Assembly: GCF_024749045.1 (NCBI RefSeq)
Contig: NZ_CP087184.1
Span: 2,356,001 to 2,420,000, forward strand
Direction of reading: 5' to 3'
DNA length: 64,000 nt
Origin: Pseudomonas sp. B21-028
Lineage (GTDB): Bacteria > Pseudomonadota > Gammaproteobacteria > Pseudomonadales > Pseudomonadaceae
The number at the start of each line of letters is the position of its first letter. The first letter of the stretch is position 1. Made by a program: the position numbers and the translations under genes. A model generated the notes under the pieces. The model made no database searches, had not been told where the DNA came from, and was given only the letters and a program-made list of their open reading frames with translations. Below, piece after piece: positions 51,335 to 60,660 of this stretch.

Positions 51335-52478
51335 CCAGGCACGCTTGGGCGAGGGCAGAGGCGGGTTCGCCCTTTTTCCTAAGCCGGCGCGGGGGAGCGG
51401 GTGGCGGTTCTGCAATGGGTAACGATTCAGCCTGACCTGCCCAAGGGTGGAAATCGCCTTTCAGCGCCCGCTGGATCAGGCCCATCAGATACGCCGCGGG
51501 TTTGCGGACGCGTCCTGCCGCACAGCGTGCGCCCGCTTCGTTGAGCACCGCCTGCCGATCTGCTGGTTTAAGCTTGTTCAGCGCTACGGTGACGGCTTGC
51601 CGCTCGCTCGGACTCAGGTGCAGCGGATCAGGCCAGTGCAGGTTATCCACCGCCGGGGTCGCGCGCGGTACAGTACATATACTTTCTTTTAATACAGTAC
51701 AGGCGGCATTCGGATTCCGAACGCTGCCGGAAACATGGGCGTTCAGACCCGGTTCGGATTCCGAACTAGGCCCCGCACGATTCCGAACGCGGTGGGCGCC
51801 ACCCAGTTCGGAATCGTGTAACGCTTCATCGGTTGCGAGATCCAATCCTTGCTGCGTCCAATGGTCGCCCCAACTGTCGAGCCGGGTGGGGAGTCGATCC
51901 AAATCGATATCGGTGTCCTGACGAATTTCTTCCAAAACATGCCGAGCGACAATTCGCACCGCCTTGGTCGCGTGAGAGAGGGCATGTCCGACCAGCTCCA
52001 GATAATCCTGATCCAGCTCCATGGCTTCGGCGGGCGTTAACGGTTCATCGTGCAGGACGTACAGAGAACCTTGTAAGCGCCCGCTGAGATGATCGCGGCC
52101 ACGACTCACCAAACTGAGCCAGCGCGTCAACCTGAGCATCGTCAAGACGCGAGCGATGGTTTCACGGGAGGCTGACGCACCGTAGGGCACGCTCGACAAG
52201 TAAGGCTGCAGATCTTCATAGCGCGGCGTGACCACGCCCTGACCTTGCAGCATGAGTCGAAATACTTGCCAGGCATTCCGTTCCAATGGCGTCAGCCGAC
52301 TATCCAGCAGCAGCCGACGCGGCACGACTTCGTGAGATTGGCCACTGAACAAAAAGCCCGCCTGCAGGGCCTGGTTGGAAGGAGGTTCAATGGTGGGGCG
52401 TGCGGGCCAACGTTCACTTAGTTGTTGGGTGCATTGCTGCAGAACACGCTGCCAGCGACTGGAAGGGGCAGTGTTCAT
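51291..52478 (-). CDS. STY4528-family pathogenicity-island replication protein
   Basis: A 395-residue protein. The N-terminal third (LLLDSRLTPLERNAWQVFRLML...SRETIARVLTMLRLTRWLSLVSRGRD) has a winged-helix arrangement like replication initiators. The middle is variable, and the C-terminus is Lys/Arg rich with PAAYLMGLIQRALKGDFHPWA. Family members are conserved in PFGI-1/ICEclc-type islands. The start at 52478 makes an ATGA overlap with the DUF2857 gene. Binding to an internal origin is inferred. Confidence 0.82.
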   Translation of the reverse strand: MNTAPSSRWQRVLQQCTQQLSERWPARPTIEPPSNQALQAGFLFSGQSHEVVPRRLLLDSRLTPLERNAWQVFRLMLQGQGVVTPRYEDLQPYLSSVPYGASASRETIARVLTMLRLTRWLSLVSRGRDHLSGRLQGSLYVLHDEPLTPAEAMELDQDYLELVGHALSHATKAVRIVARHVLEEIRQDTDIDLDRLPTRLDSWGDHWTQQGLDLATDEALHDSELGGAHRVRNRAGPSSESEPGLNAHVSGSVRNPNAACTVLKESICTVPRATPAVDNLHWPDPLHLSPSERQAVTVALNKLKPADRQAVLNEAGARCAAGRVRKPAAYLMGLIQRALKGDFHPWAGQAESLPIAEPPPAPPRRLRKKGEPASALAQACLDELRQLRSKRPGRQ

Positions 52479-53023
52479 GTTCCGTTGCTGTAATGGTCGA
52501 TCTGCTGCCAAACGATGGTCAAGCTGATCTGTTGCTCCTCGGCCAGCATCATCATGGCGTCAAGCTGATCCTCAGCACCTTCCTGATCGCGTAATTGGCA
52601 CCAACGCTGCCAGAGCGCATGTTCCTGCGCTTCGCTCAAGTTCTGAGGGCGGCCCTTACGGGTTTCTATCTTGAGCAACCGTCGGCGCAGGGCGGTTTCC
52701 GAATGCGCCAAGCCGAAGCACTGATACATGATGGTACTGCTGGCACCGAGCTTGAGCGCTCGGTTGATCAGGCGCTCGTTCTGTTCGTCGCGTTCGGCCT
52801 GGTCGATCAACCGATGCAGCACCGGCGAATCAATCTTGACTTCAACCCAGGGGACGGTGGCATGGGCCAGACGTGACAGTGTGGTGGGTGGTAAGGATTG
52901 CAACAGGTAGATGTCGTCTTCACCCAGTCCGAGTGCTTTGCAGCGTTGCAGATTACCCAGACGCAACTCGTGAAGGACTTGAGTCAGCATGGCCTGGTTG
53001 AGCACATTGAAGGACAGGTTCAT
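52475..53023 (-). CDS. DUF2857-domain protein (BisC-like position)
   Basis: A 182-residue protein: NLSFNVLNQAMLTQVLHELRLGNLQRCKALGLGEDDIYLLQSLP, then ALKLGASSTIMYQCFGLAHSETALRRRLLKIETRKGRPQNLSE. DUF2857 proteins resemble FlhC remotely. In ICEclc the gene after parB/bisD is bisC, which with BisD activates the transfer-competence genes. Here it follows parB with a 4-bp overlap, so BisC-like function is inferred from position and domain. Confidence 0.78.
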   Translation of the reverse strand: MNLSFNVLNQAMLTQVLHELRLGNLQRCKALGLGEDDIYLLQSLPPTTLSRLAHATVPWVEVKIDSPVLHRLIDQAERDEQNERLINRALKLGASSTIMYQCFGLAHSETALRRRLLKIETRKGRPQNLSEAQEHALWQRWCQLRDQEGAEDQLDAMMMLAEEQQISLTIVWQQIDHYSNGT

Positions 53024-54599
53024 GGCAACTCCTTCATTGAATCGTCTTCATGAGTAAGCGTTAGGTCAATCAGACGCCGGGCTAAGCGAATGAGGCGATA
53101 CAGTTTGATCAACAGATAATCAGGCAGTCGCTCCAGCCCTACGTCCACGGCGGGACGATCTGTCAGCGGGAGTTGATAGACCCCCAACAACAGCTGCCCG
53201 AACAGAGCTGAGGGCAATTGCTTGCGATCCTCCCAGTTCACTTCGTCTTGGGCACGCAGCAGGGCCAAGAGCAACAGGTGAACGCCGGCCGCCCGAGGGG
53301 CTGCAAGATCAAGTTGCTCGATGCTGAGGGCGAAACCCAGGCCGTGCTTTTGGTCGATGATGCTCTCGGGATGTCCGGCATAGGCCGCCATTTCCCGAGC
53401 CAAGCCGGCAATGGCTAAACGCAGTTGTTCGGGGGTATCCAGTGTCGGTGCGATGATCCAGATGTCGTCGATCGGGCAGGTTGCGACGGTCTGTCCTGGT
53501 TCGGATGCAGTGGCGCGATCAATCTGTTCGCGGATCTGCTGGACACGTGACGGAGGGCTGGCTGCAGATACCAGGGTCGTTTCGGGCAGCGTGAGCTGCT
53601 CCTCTCGCTCTGTTCCGGTCTGCGTCCTAGTTTCAGCTGATTTGGAATGCGGCTCGGAAGGGGGAGGCTCGTCCGTGGGCTCATCGACGCTCGGCAGAAG
53701 GTTGTTCTGCGGCGGCGTGACGACCGCGCCGGGCGTCTGGATAACCCGTTGGGTATCGCCCAACTCCAGGGCCAACATGCGGTAGGTCTGTCCGAGTAAG
53801 CGACTCATGCGTTCGAGCAGTTCATCCTGGACTTGCTCAAGGTCGAAGGACTCTGGGGCGGCATCAAATTGCCCTAAGGTGTCGAGCCAAAACTCGGGAA
53901 AAGCGATGGCGTCGGTTGGATAACGATTCCAGGTTCGTTCAGCCTGGCTACGCAGACCGATCAGGCGTTCTATTTTGGGTTTGCCCCGGCGTATAGGGTT
54001 TGTGGAATGGCGGGCAGTAAATGTTCAAGGGTGTCCAGCATCCGGCTGATGTGCGACTGCGAAATCGGATAGCCTCCAGCGGCAAGACGTCGTGCCAGCT
54101 CACGTTGCGAGAGTGGTGCTCCATCTGATTCGAGCATGGCCTTGAGTTTGGTCACTGCCAGAGCACGCTCGATGAAGGTGAGTTGGCCGTGCAGATCGCT
54201 TTCAGCCAGATGGCCGAGTAGGGCGCTGATTTCATCGGTCCAGGGTCGGAACAGGCAATGGATGCGGAAGAATCGCTCGTCGCGGGTTTCCTGCCACAGC
54301 TCGCCGAGAATTGCCAAGCGCGTATTGCCGCCGTTGCGGATGATGAAGTGGGTTTCACCCGGGCGGCGGGTAATCGGTGGAGGTTGGTCCAGCCCGCGTT
54401 CACGGATGGAGGCCTTTATGTCGTCATAAAGCGGATTGCGAATGAAGCGTGGGTTGTGTTCGTAGGGTCGCAGCTGCTCCAGAGTGACCAACATGGGTGT
54501 GTCGATGAGTGGATCTGACAGGCTCTCTAGCCCTGGACCTTGAGGAAAGTGGTCCTGGTGCAGCTTGTCGGTAATCTCCTGCTGGCTGAGCTTCTTCAT
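53020..54599 (-). pseudogene. parB: ParB-family protein (PFGI-1 class / BisD-like), split by a frame change at about 53978
   Basis: The first frame (54599-53970, 209 residues) has the ParB N-domain: LEQLRPYEHNPRFIRNPLYDDIKASIRERGLDQPPPI, RNGGNTRLAILGELW and the HTH SQRELARRLAAGGYPISQSHISRMLDTLEHLLPA. It ends ...YAGANPK-stop. The C-terminal part continues in the -1 frame without interruption (IERLIGLRS... to 53020, about 319 more residues), as in intact relatives. The change is at CCCAAAATAG: one A too few, or a -1 shift at the heptamer C-CCA-AAA right before the stop. ParB/BisD relatives are about 550 residues and may control ICE transfer. Real mutation, sequencing error and programmed shift remain open. 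Confidence 0.85.
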
Positions 54600-54609
54600 T
54601 GGAACAACC

Positions 54610-54822
54610 TCAGCAACGCCGGTTACGCAAATGGTCACCAACCTCGAATTTTACGATCTCGGCAGTTCCCGAACATTCGAAATACCGACACAGTTCCGCG
54701 AGAAACCAACCCATGGCCGAGCGTCCACGCTGCAGGCGAAAGACCACGGTGCAGTATTCCTCGCTAGTTGGATGATCTTGTCGAATGGATGGCTGAACGA
54801 CGATGGGAAACCGATCCAACAT
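54610..54822 (-). CDS. Shi-like small protein between parA and parB (70 aa)
   Basis: A compact frame with an excellent ribosome site (GAGGAG six bases from ATG). The protein reads MLDRFPIVVQPSIRQDHPTS...FRLQRGRSAMGWFLAELCRYF. It ends 10 bases before the parB ATG. In ICEclc the small gene shi occupies this place (parA-shi-parB) and, with ParA, arrests division of transfer-competent cells. Identity with Shi is inferred from size and position; no sequence comparison was possible. Confidence 0.6.
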   Translation of the reverse strand: MLDRFPIVVQPSIRQDHPTSEEYCTVVFRLQRGRSAMGWFLAELCRYFECSGTAEIVKFEVGDHLRNRRC

Positions 54823-54905
54823 CAAAGACTCCTCGCCAAACGCTGTTGGCCTCAAGGTTGAACAACAAAATGACTTGGCGCGAAATACCGTCTACGGAAT
54901 TCGCC

Positions 54906-55748
54906 TCATCGGACCTCTGCGTATCTGCTCGCCCTAGAAATCGCTTCGCGCCATTCCGGAAACAACTCGATGGCCAGCGCTTGCATGGTTTCCATTGCTG
55001 AGTGCGAGCGTCGTTCACGTGACTGGCGAGTCTCGATTCGGTGGGCTGGTAGACCAAGGGAGGCGGCATTGGGATAAGCCACTCGGTCTGGAACTACGGT
55101 TTCTAGAACTGAGATGTTGGGAGCCCCAGCGAAGGCCTCGTGCAGGCCACGGATAATCATTCGCGTGTCTACTCGGATGCTATTTACCTGGTTCAGCAGC
55201 AGTCTCAACGGTGGCGGTGCAATACCCAGGTGACGAAATGGTTCGAGTTCACTGAACAGCCTCAAAGTGCCGCGGCGCAGTTCGCGGGCGGCGAGCATTT
55301 CCGGTGTGATGGGGGAGAGGGCAGTATCGCAAGCGAGGATGGCCATCTCCAGCAGCACGCTGCGTGCGCCTTGGGTGTCGATCAAAAGCAGGTCATAACG
55401 GGGGCGGAAATCGTCGAGTAGACTGCGCAGCCGTAATCGTCCGTCAGGGGCATGCAGCAGCAACGTATTCAACTGGCCTTGAGCGTCGTTGGAGATGATC
55501 AGGTCGAGCCCAGCGATCACGGTCCTGGATACTATCTGTGTAGGCGTTGTTAAGTTGAGTGCAATGAGCTCGTACGCCCCAGCAACAGCTTTCTGGCTCA
55601 AGTCGTAATAGCTGGAGAGGGTGGGTTGGCTATCCAGATCGAGCAGTAGGACGCGTAGACCAGCGTCCGCCAGCAGACCGCCGAGATTGGCGGCTACTGT
55701 GGTTTTGCCTACGCCACCTTTCGTGGAAACCACCGATAACACATGCAT
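54906..55748 (-). CDS. parA: ParA/Soj-family ATPase
   Basis: A 280-residue Walker-type ATPase: MHVLSVVSTKGGVGKTTVAANLGGLLADAGLRVLLLDLDSQPTLSSYYD with the deviant Walker A KGGVGKTT, and DLLLIDTQGARSVLLEMAILACD as the Walker A'/B region. Length fits. ParA stabilises the excised circular ICE and, in ICEclc, acts with Shi on cell division. The start at 55748 follows the AlpA stop by four bases. Intact. Confidence 0.93.
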   Translation of the reverse strand: MHVLSVVSTKGGVGKTTVAANLGGLLADAGLRVLLLDLDSQPTLSSYYDLSQKAVAGAYELIALNLTTPTQIVSRTVIAGLDLIISNDAQGQLNTLLLHAPDGRLRLRSLLDDFRPRYDLLLIDTQGARSVLLEMAILACDTALSPITPEMLAARELRRGTLRLFSELEPFRHLGIAPPPLRLLLNQVNSIRVDTRMIIRGLHEAFAGAPNISVLETVVPDRVAYPNAASLGLPAHRIETRQSRERRSHSAMETMQALAIELFPEWREAISRASRYAEVR

Positions 55749-55752
55749 GGCA

Positions 55753-55983
55753 TCAGGCCTGTTGGCCCAAGCGCTCAACGACCCACTGCTCGATTTCCAG
55801 CGAGTCCCAACCTACAGCACGCAATCCAATGCGCTTGGCTTGCGGAAATTTCCCTTGCTTCATCAGGTTGTAAATGTGCGCACGTTTAAAGCCGGTTTTT
55901 CGCTCTACCTCATCGCGCCGCATGACGTGGCGTTCGGTATATGGTTGAGAAACTTCAACGATGGGAAAGGATTGATTGGGCAT
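55753..55983 (-). CDS. alpA: AlpA-family regulator
   Basis: A 76-residue MerR-like helix-turn-helix protein: MRRDEVERKTGFKRAHIYNLMKQGKFPQAKRIGLRAVGWDSLEIEQWVVERL is the full AlpA pattern. The ATG at 55983 has AGGAGT seven bases upstream. It heads the alpA-parA-shi-parB-DUF2857 operon, as in ICEclc, where AlpA is part of the on-switch of the transfer module. Confidence 0.93.
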   Translation of the reverse strand: MPNQSFPIVEVSQPYTERHVMRRDEVERKTGFKRAHIYNLMKQGKFPQAKRIGLRAVGWDSLEIEQWVVERLGQQA

Positions 55984-56400
55984 GTTGGTCACTCCTAGCG
56001 CTAATTGGCACGTGGTGGGAAGTGAGGTGCATTGAAAAACAGAAATTTAGATTAGTCATTGCAATGCAATCGCTCGTATTGCAGTGCAACAATATTCGGT
56101 GATTGGCAACGCACGTTTTCCAGCGGCGAATGGGATGTCCAATAGATGCTATGGAATGCCAGTCAGGTAAGAAAGGAGCTGATGCATTGCGACTCGATGA
56201 GCTTACCCAACGAGGCACTCCTTCATATATTGTCGAGCAGAAGCTAATTTTCGTTCTGCTGATCGCGATTGGATGTGGCATTTTTGATAATTTCTGTGGT
56301 TGGCTACGCACCATGTCTTGAAATTTAATGGGCATGAAGCCAATGGCTTACACCCACTAACAGGCTAGGGGAAATCACCCAGATGAGCGGAATGCAGAGT
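55984..56400. other. Promoter region of the alpA operon
   Basis: 417 bp without a convincing gene. TATTGCAGTGCAACAATA-type inverted sequences are seen near 56055-56095 (GCAATGCAATC...GTATTGCAGTGCAACAATA), candidate operator sites for the alpA operon. A short plus-strand frame at 56103-56321 has no ribosome site or known motif. Confidence 0.5.
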
Positions 56401-57153
56401 TTATTGCTTCGCTTGGGAAAGACTGCGTCTACCGGCCGCGAATTTTTCGTCCAATGAGCGTTTGCTTAGACCGGCGACGCCGCTGTAGTGCGCGGTAATA
56501 GAGTTGACGATGGACGCTTGGCTATCAAATATCGAATGCTTTCGTCCGGATTCGGACGAACCTAGTAAAGTATTAACTAGAGCGCCTATCACGTTCAGAA
56601 AGCTGGCTTTGCTTTGATCAGTGAGTTGTTTTTGGCCTTCGACTAGGCTGCGTAAATTTTCGCGATCCAAACCTGCTGCGGTGAGTTCGTTTGTAAGAGT
56701 TCGGAGCGCTGCCTCGGACGCTTTCAGCTGTATTTGCAATGCATCCCTGTCTGCTTGCAATGCCAGGTAGGTTTCGTAGCAGATACTTCCCACGTCGGAA
56801 GAGGTGCCAAAAAGAAACGCAGGTCGCTGGTCCGGCCAGTACTGAGCCATCCATTGTTTCAAATCTGAATGTCTAACCGTAAGTATATTGATATCAATGG
56901 GTGTGCCTGGAGCAACCGACTTGCCGAAGACGCCATATCGCAGTTCGTTATTGCGGATAGCGTCTAGTATTTTTTCAGTACTGGTATATAGACAAGGCCA
57001 TTGAGGGAACATAGTGGGAAGCAGGTCTACGTGGTCCCATATCGATTCAAGTATTTGGGCTTCGAAAGCAATTAAATTGCACCAGCGGATTGCTGCTTCA
57101 ATTGGCCTGTAGAATAGTTTTGCTACTGAACTAAAATCATTATTAGCATCCAT
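56401..57153 (-). CDS. ICE-end hypothetical protein (250 aa)
   Basis: A soluble protein: IEAAIRWCNLIAFEAQILESIWDHVDLL, VFGKSVAPGTPIDINILTVRHSDLKQWMAQYWPDQRPAFLFG, then a coiled coil (YLALQADRDALQIQLKASEAALRTLTNELTAAG) and a C-terminal IVNSITAHYSGVAGLSKRSLDEKFAAGRRSL. Such C-terminal repeats occur in conserved proteins near ICE ends that look like DNA-binding helpers. No family name can be given. The ATG at 57153 is followed upstream by AT-rich DNA. It is the last gene that looks like ICE backbone. Confidence 0.65.
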   Translation of the reverse strand: MDANNDFSSVAKLFYRPIEAAIRWCNLIAFEAQILESIWDHVDLLPTMFPQWPCLYTSTEKILDAIRNNELRYGVFGKSVAPGTPIDINILTVRHSDLKQWMAQYWPDQRPAFLFGTSSDVGSICYETYLALQADRDALQIQLKASEAALRTLTNELTAAGLDRENLRSLVEGQKQLTDQSKASFLNVIGALVNTLLGSSESGRKHSIFDSQASIVNSITAHYSGVAGLSKRSLDEKFAAGRRSLSQAKQ

Positions 57154-57902
57154 GTGGGGTAGCCTTTGTTAGAGACATGCCCGCTAGGTGATTAATTACT
57201 GTCGATCAATCACATAGCTTCCGTATTGTTATTCAACGTTCAACGATTGGGTGAACCGGATCTGAACAGATTTGCATCATTAATCTCCTATCGCTTCATC
57301 TTGTTTTTCCAGGTTAAGGTACCTTGACCTTCGCTGAGAGTTCGTCGCCATCGCAGTAAATCCTAGATGATCCTGTAGCCGCAACTGTCAAATTCGAATG
57401 GTTCAAATGCCCGTAAAGCGTTGGTTTGAGTGATGAAATAAAACCCGCTTTAAGTCAATTTATAGCTTTCAAATCGGATTCGCAAGTCTTCCTATGAAAC
57501 AGGTCGATGGATGATGGGCTTGAAGACCTTTCTATCGGTGCTTTAGACGCTCGACACGTAACAAACCAGCTCTTCTGGGATGGGCTTGCGAGAAGACCCT
57601 TAGGACACAGTGGAAGAGTAGTGTCGACTTTGCCTCCAAAGCGATGCTCAGAAAGCCATTGCTCATGAGCGCTTAAGCTCCAGATGGGCGCCGCCTTCAG
57701 CTTACTGATCCAGTTTCCATCAGCATGAACGTGTTTGCTCACATCGGATCCCTCAACCGCCAAATGGCGGTGCGTGATGTGATAACCCTCCTCTAAAATT
57801 GACTTACGTCAGATTTTGGGTGAGTCTGGTTCTTGTATTCACCGACAGTTTCGAGGCCGTATCTATAGGCGTTTTGGCTAGATCTCAAGAAAGGAGACAG
57901 GT
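57154..57902. other. Gap without a supported gene
   Basis: About 750 bp. A minus-strand frame at 57455-57763 (102 codons) contains no motif and no clear ribosome site. The stretch may include the ICE end, but no match to the 18-bp att core was seen. Confidence 0.4.
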
Positions 57903-57905
57903 GTG

Positions 57906-58529
57906 ATGACTAAAACCGAGGTGGAATCTCCTGAGGCGATATTCGCTGATCGGTCCGGCCTAGAGCTGTTCTATAGAGATTACGTATCCCAGGGAGTAGG
58001 ATCGGCAGTCCTCTGTTTACATGGATTTATGCGTAACTCTCGGGATTTTGAAGAGCTCGCTCCTCGGCTGGCTGTGGGTCGACGTGTCATTGCTTCCGAC
58101 CTCCATGGGCATGGTCACTCCGCTCGAATGACGAAGGCGACTGATTACCACTTTGACTTATTGATCAGCGATATGTGGGCGCTTCTCGATCATCTGCATA
58201 TCGAACGCGTGGTGGTCATCGGGACAACTTTAGGTGGCTTGATGGCTATTGAAATGGCAGGCAAGGAACCCGAACGAGTCGCTGGAATTGTTGTAAATGA
58301 CATTGGGGCAGGAATTCCATTGCCGGCGCTTAAGCGGACGGCCGGTCATGCAGGGAACGCGGATTACTCATTTGAGGAGGCTGTCGCACGGGTTAAGGAG
58401 CACAACGAAACGATCTATCCGGGATTTGGTAAAGATGATTGGATTTGTCTGATGCTTCGTGCTTATCGGAAAATTAGGCCTGGTCGATACGCCCGGGAAT
58501 TGTCCGCTGGTGACTTTAAAAGTAACTGA
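57906..58529 (+). pseudogene. Truncated alpha/beta hydrolase with altered nucleophile
   Basis: N-terminal two thirds of an alpha/beta hydrolase: AVLCLHGFMRNSRDFEELAPRL (oxyanion HG), VIASDLHGHGHSARM and VVVIGTTLGGLMAIEMAGKEPE, where the nucleophile elbow GxSxGG reads GTTLGG (Thr for Ser, one base from TCT). After PGRYARELSAGDF the frame stops at residue 207, about 70 residues short, so the catalytic His region is missing. The ATG at 57906 has GGAG nine bases upstream. It is most likely a decayed gene left at a recombination border. Confidence 0.7.
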
Positions 58530-59045
58530 TCTTTTTAGTCTCTCGGATTGGTGGTTATAAAATAATAACAATTATTATAAGTGATTGGTTGGAGGGTTGG
58601 TCAGTGCGTCCAAGTATAAAGCGCCAAAAAAATAGACCTATATTTTGCAGTAATTTATTTTCGAAGAAAATAGCCGGCGGAGCGAATCAAGTAGGGGACT
58701 GGATATGTTGCATATTGGTTGTACTAACTGGGGTTGGCGGATGGGCGATTGTTTGGTTATTGGGTATTTGGTGGGTAGATTTTTGATTGTTTTTGGTTGG
58801 GTGCATTTATTTCCTTGTAATGTGGGGGTAGTACTTCAGCGCTTGATTGACCAGGTGTAGAGACTGCATTGATGAATCCAGATCGGTCAGCAATTGTTTC
58901 TCCTTTTCGGAAAGCGTCTTCACGGTGTCGGTTATGGAGGACGGTGCGCCGGTTACAGGTGCGCCTCGCCGGTCTCCCGGCACCGATGCCGCAGCGTTTA
59001 GTACGACGGGGCCAGTGAGCAGCCGGCTAGCATGCCAACCGGCAG
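58530..59045. other. Gap without genes before the IS remnant
   Basis: About 500 bp, AT-rich in its first half, with no supported gene or repeat. Confidence 0.4.
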
Positions 59046-59640
59046 CTATAGTACATCGAGGTGGTAGGGCAGCTTGATAGGCTTGGATAGTGTGTGTTGG
59101 TCGGCATAGGATCGCTTCGCGGAAGCCAGGCGTAGGGCGATACGTGCCAAGGTCTGACGAGGGATATCGATGCCGTGCCGGCCCAGCACGGTTTCAAGCT
59201 GCTCGCTGGCTTCCTCGCCAATGGTGTCTTTGCGGCCGTGAAGTGGCTGCAGGCCCCGCCGCAGCGTTTGAAAACGACGACTTTGTTGAGGTGGCAACAC
59301 ACTCGTACCGTCATCGTTTCGGATTGTTGAAGGAGATCCAGCCTATCGAAGCATAAAATCTCGGCTTGCCGCACAACCGAGGATCGCTATGCCTTCATTG
59401 GTTCTGGAGGGTCGGGCGGATGCAGTCGATCCACCTTCCAAGGACGACCCGTTCGCACGTCATTTTACCGGGCCGTATCGCCGAGAGATCTTGGAAAGCG
59501 TTGGCCATAACCTGCCCCAAGAGGCCCCAGGAAAATTTGCCGGCGGGATCTTGAGCCTCGGTGGTTGAGGCCATAAGAGTTGCACAACCGCTTGCGCCCG
59601 CCAGCCAAATACCGACGCCGTCATGCACCAGCACCTTCAA
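59046..59640 (-). mobile_element. IS66-family insertion sequence remnant (tnpB-tnpC fragments)
   Basis: Minus-strand pieces in the order of IS66. At 59590-59640, MKVLVHDGVGIWLAG matches the conserved core of the IS66 TnpB accessory protein. At 59046-59230, a frame with LGRHGIDIPRQTLARIALRL resembles the IS66 TnpC transposase 'RHGi.i.RstLA' region. Frames shift and stop between the pieces, so the element is dead. No inverted terminal repeats were identified. The first motif is the stronger evidence. Confidence 0.55.
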
Positions 59641-60569
59641 GCAGATCCGGCTGCAGCTTCCTGAAAAGAATGAATGATGGCTTCAAGCATCAGACTGGCT
59701 GTTCGACTCGATCCTTGCGTTTCCCGCGCAACGACAAACACCGGCCGTTCCACGATGAACTCCGGCAACGGCAGGCGAAACAAGGCGCCGCGCTCCACCC
59801 AGGGTTGGGCAATATGGTCAGGCACGATGCCGACAAAGCCGCCGCTGAGCAACAGCTGTACCGTGCCTTCGACATGATGGGCGAGGGCACTGGCGTTTTG
59901 CAGGAAGTTGGCCGGCGCAGTGTCCTGTACTAGGTAGCCACGACGCACATAATGCGCTGTCTGCTCAACAATCCGGCGGGCTTGTGCTTCGCTTTTGCCG
60001 AACGCTTCATGATCCCGGCCGCAGTATAGGGCCGAGGCTTCGGAGCCGATCACCTGATAGCTCAGAGAAGGCAGGTCGGACTTGCAAATAGTCACGCCCA
60101 CGCCAGCTTTTTTTTCGGCAACAGCACGTTCCACCGCATCCGGTGGCGCAACCCCGATACTAAGGTTGACCAACGGATAGTTGTGACGAAAATTTTGCAG
60201 CGCGTTGGCGATCGGGTTGCTGGGCGTGAAGGCGCTGTGATCGATAAGCCACAGGCTCAGATCACCTTTGATCTCTGCTTTCGAGCTAGCCAGAGTGTCG
60301 CGAAACTCATCGATCGAATCGAGCAGACGCAGCACCGCCGTGTAGGCGACCTGTCCTTCCTCGGTCAATTGGAAACCACTGCGCCCACGATGGCAGAGTT
60401 GGCTGCCGAAACGACTCTCCAAGTCGGACAATTGCCGGCTGATGGCCGAAATACCCATCCCCGTGGCCTCTTCGGCGGCTGACAGCCCCCCGCACTCGAC
60501 AACGGCCTTGAACAGTCGCCAGTGTTTCAAATCTATATCGTGCAAGGGTGGAACCGATGCTGTGTTCAA
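59637..60569 (-). CDS. LysR-family transcriptional regulator
   Basis: A 310-residue LysR protein: HWRLFKAVVECGGLSAAEEATGMGISAISRQLSDLESRFGSQLCHRGRSGFQLTEEG is the wHTH domain, and the remainder is the effector-binding domain (RHNYPLVNLSIGVAPPDAVERAVAEKKAGVGVTI...). It lies last in the minus-strand order amidohydrolase cluster, 91 bp behind the carbamoylase gene. It likely controls the cluster in response to a pathway intermediate. Its 3' end abuts the IS66 remnant. Confidence 0.9.
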   Translation of the reverse strand: MNTASVPPLHDIDLKHWRLFKAVVECGGLSAAEEATGMGISAISRQLSDLESRFGSQLCHRGRSGFQLTEEGQVAYTAVLRLLDSIDEFRDTLASSKAEIKGDLSLWLIDHSAFTPSNPIANALQNFRHNYPLVNLSIGVAPPDAVERAVAEKKAGVGVTICKSDLPSLSYQVIGSEASALYCGRDHEAFGKSEAQARRIVEQTAHYVRRGYLVQDTAPANFLQNASALAHHVEGTVQLLLSGGFVGIVPDHIAQPWVERGALFRLPLPEFIVERPVFVVARETQGSSRTASLMLEAIIHSFQEAAAGSA

Positions 60570-60660
60570 TGCATGTACTCCAGGTGCGGGGAGTAGCGCG
60601 CGTGACTCGGTTTGGCGGTGCGCGCTCAGTTCTAGCAGTGTTTTACACCAAGTCGTTGGT

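Noticed and set aside
56103..56321. Small plus-strand gene (72 codons) with a hydrophobic C-terminus
   Set aside because: No ribosome site, no recognised motif, and it lies in the probable alpA operator region.
57455..57763. Minus-strand gene of 102 codons
   Set aside because: No motif, weak start context and ordinary length for a chance frame.
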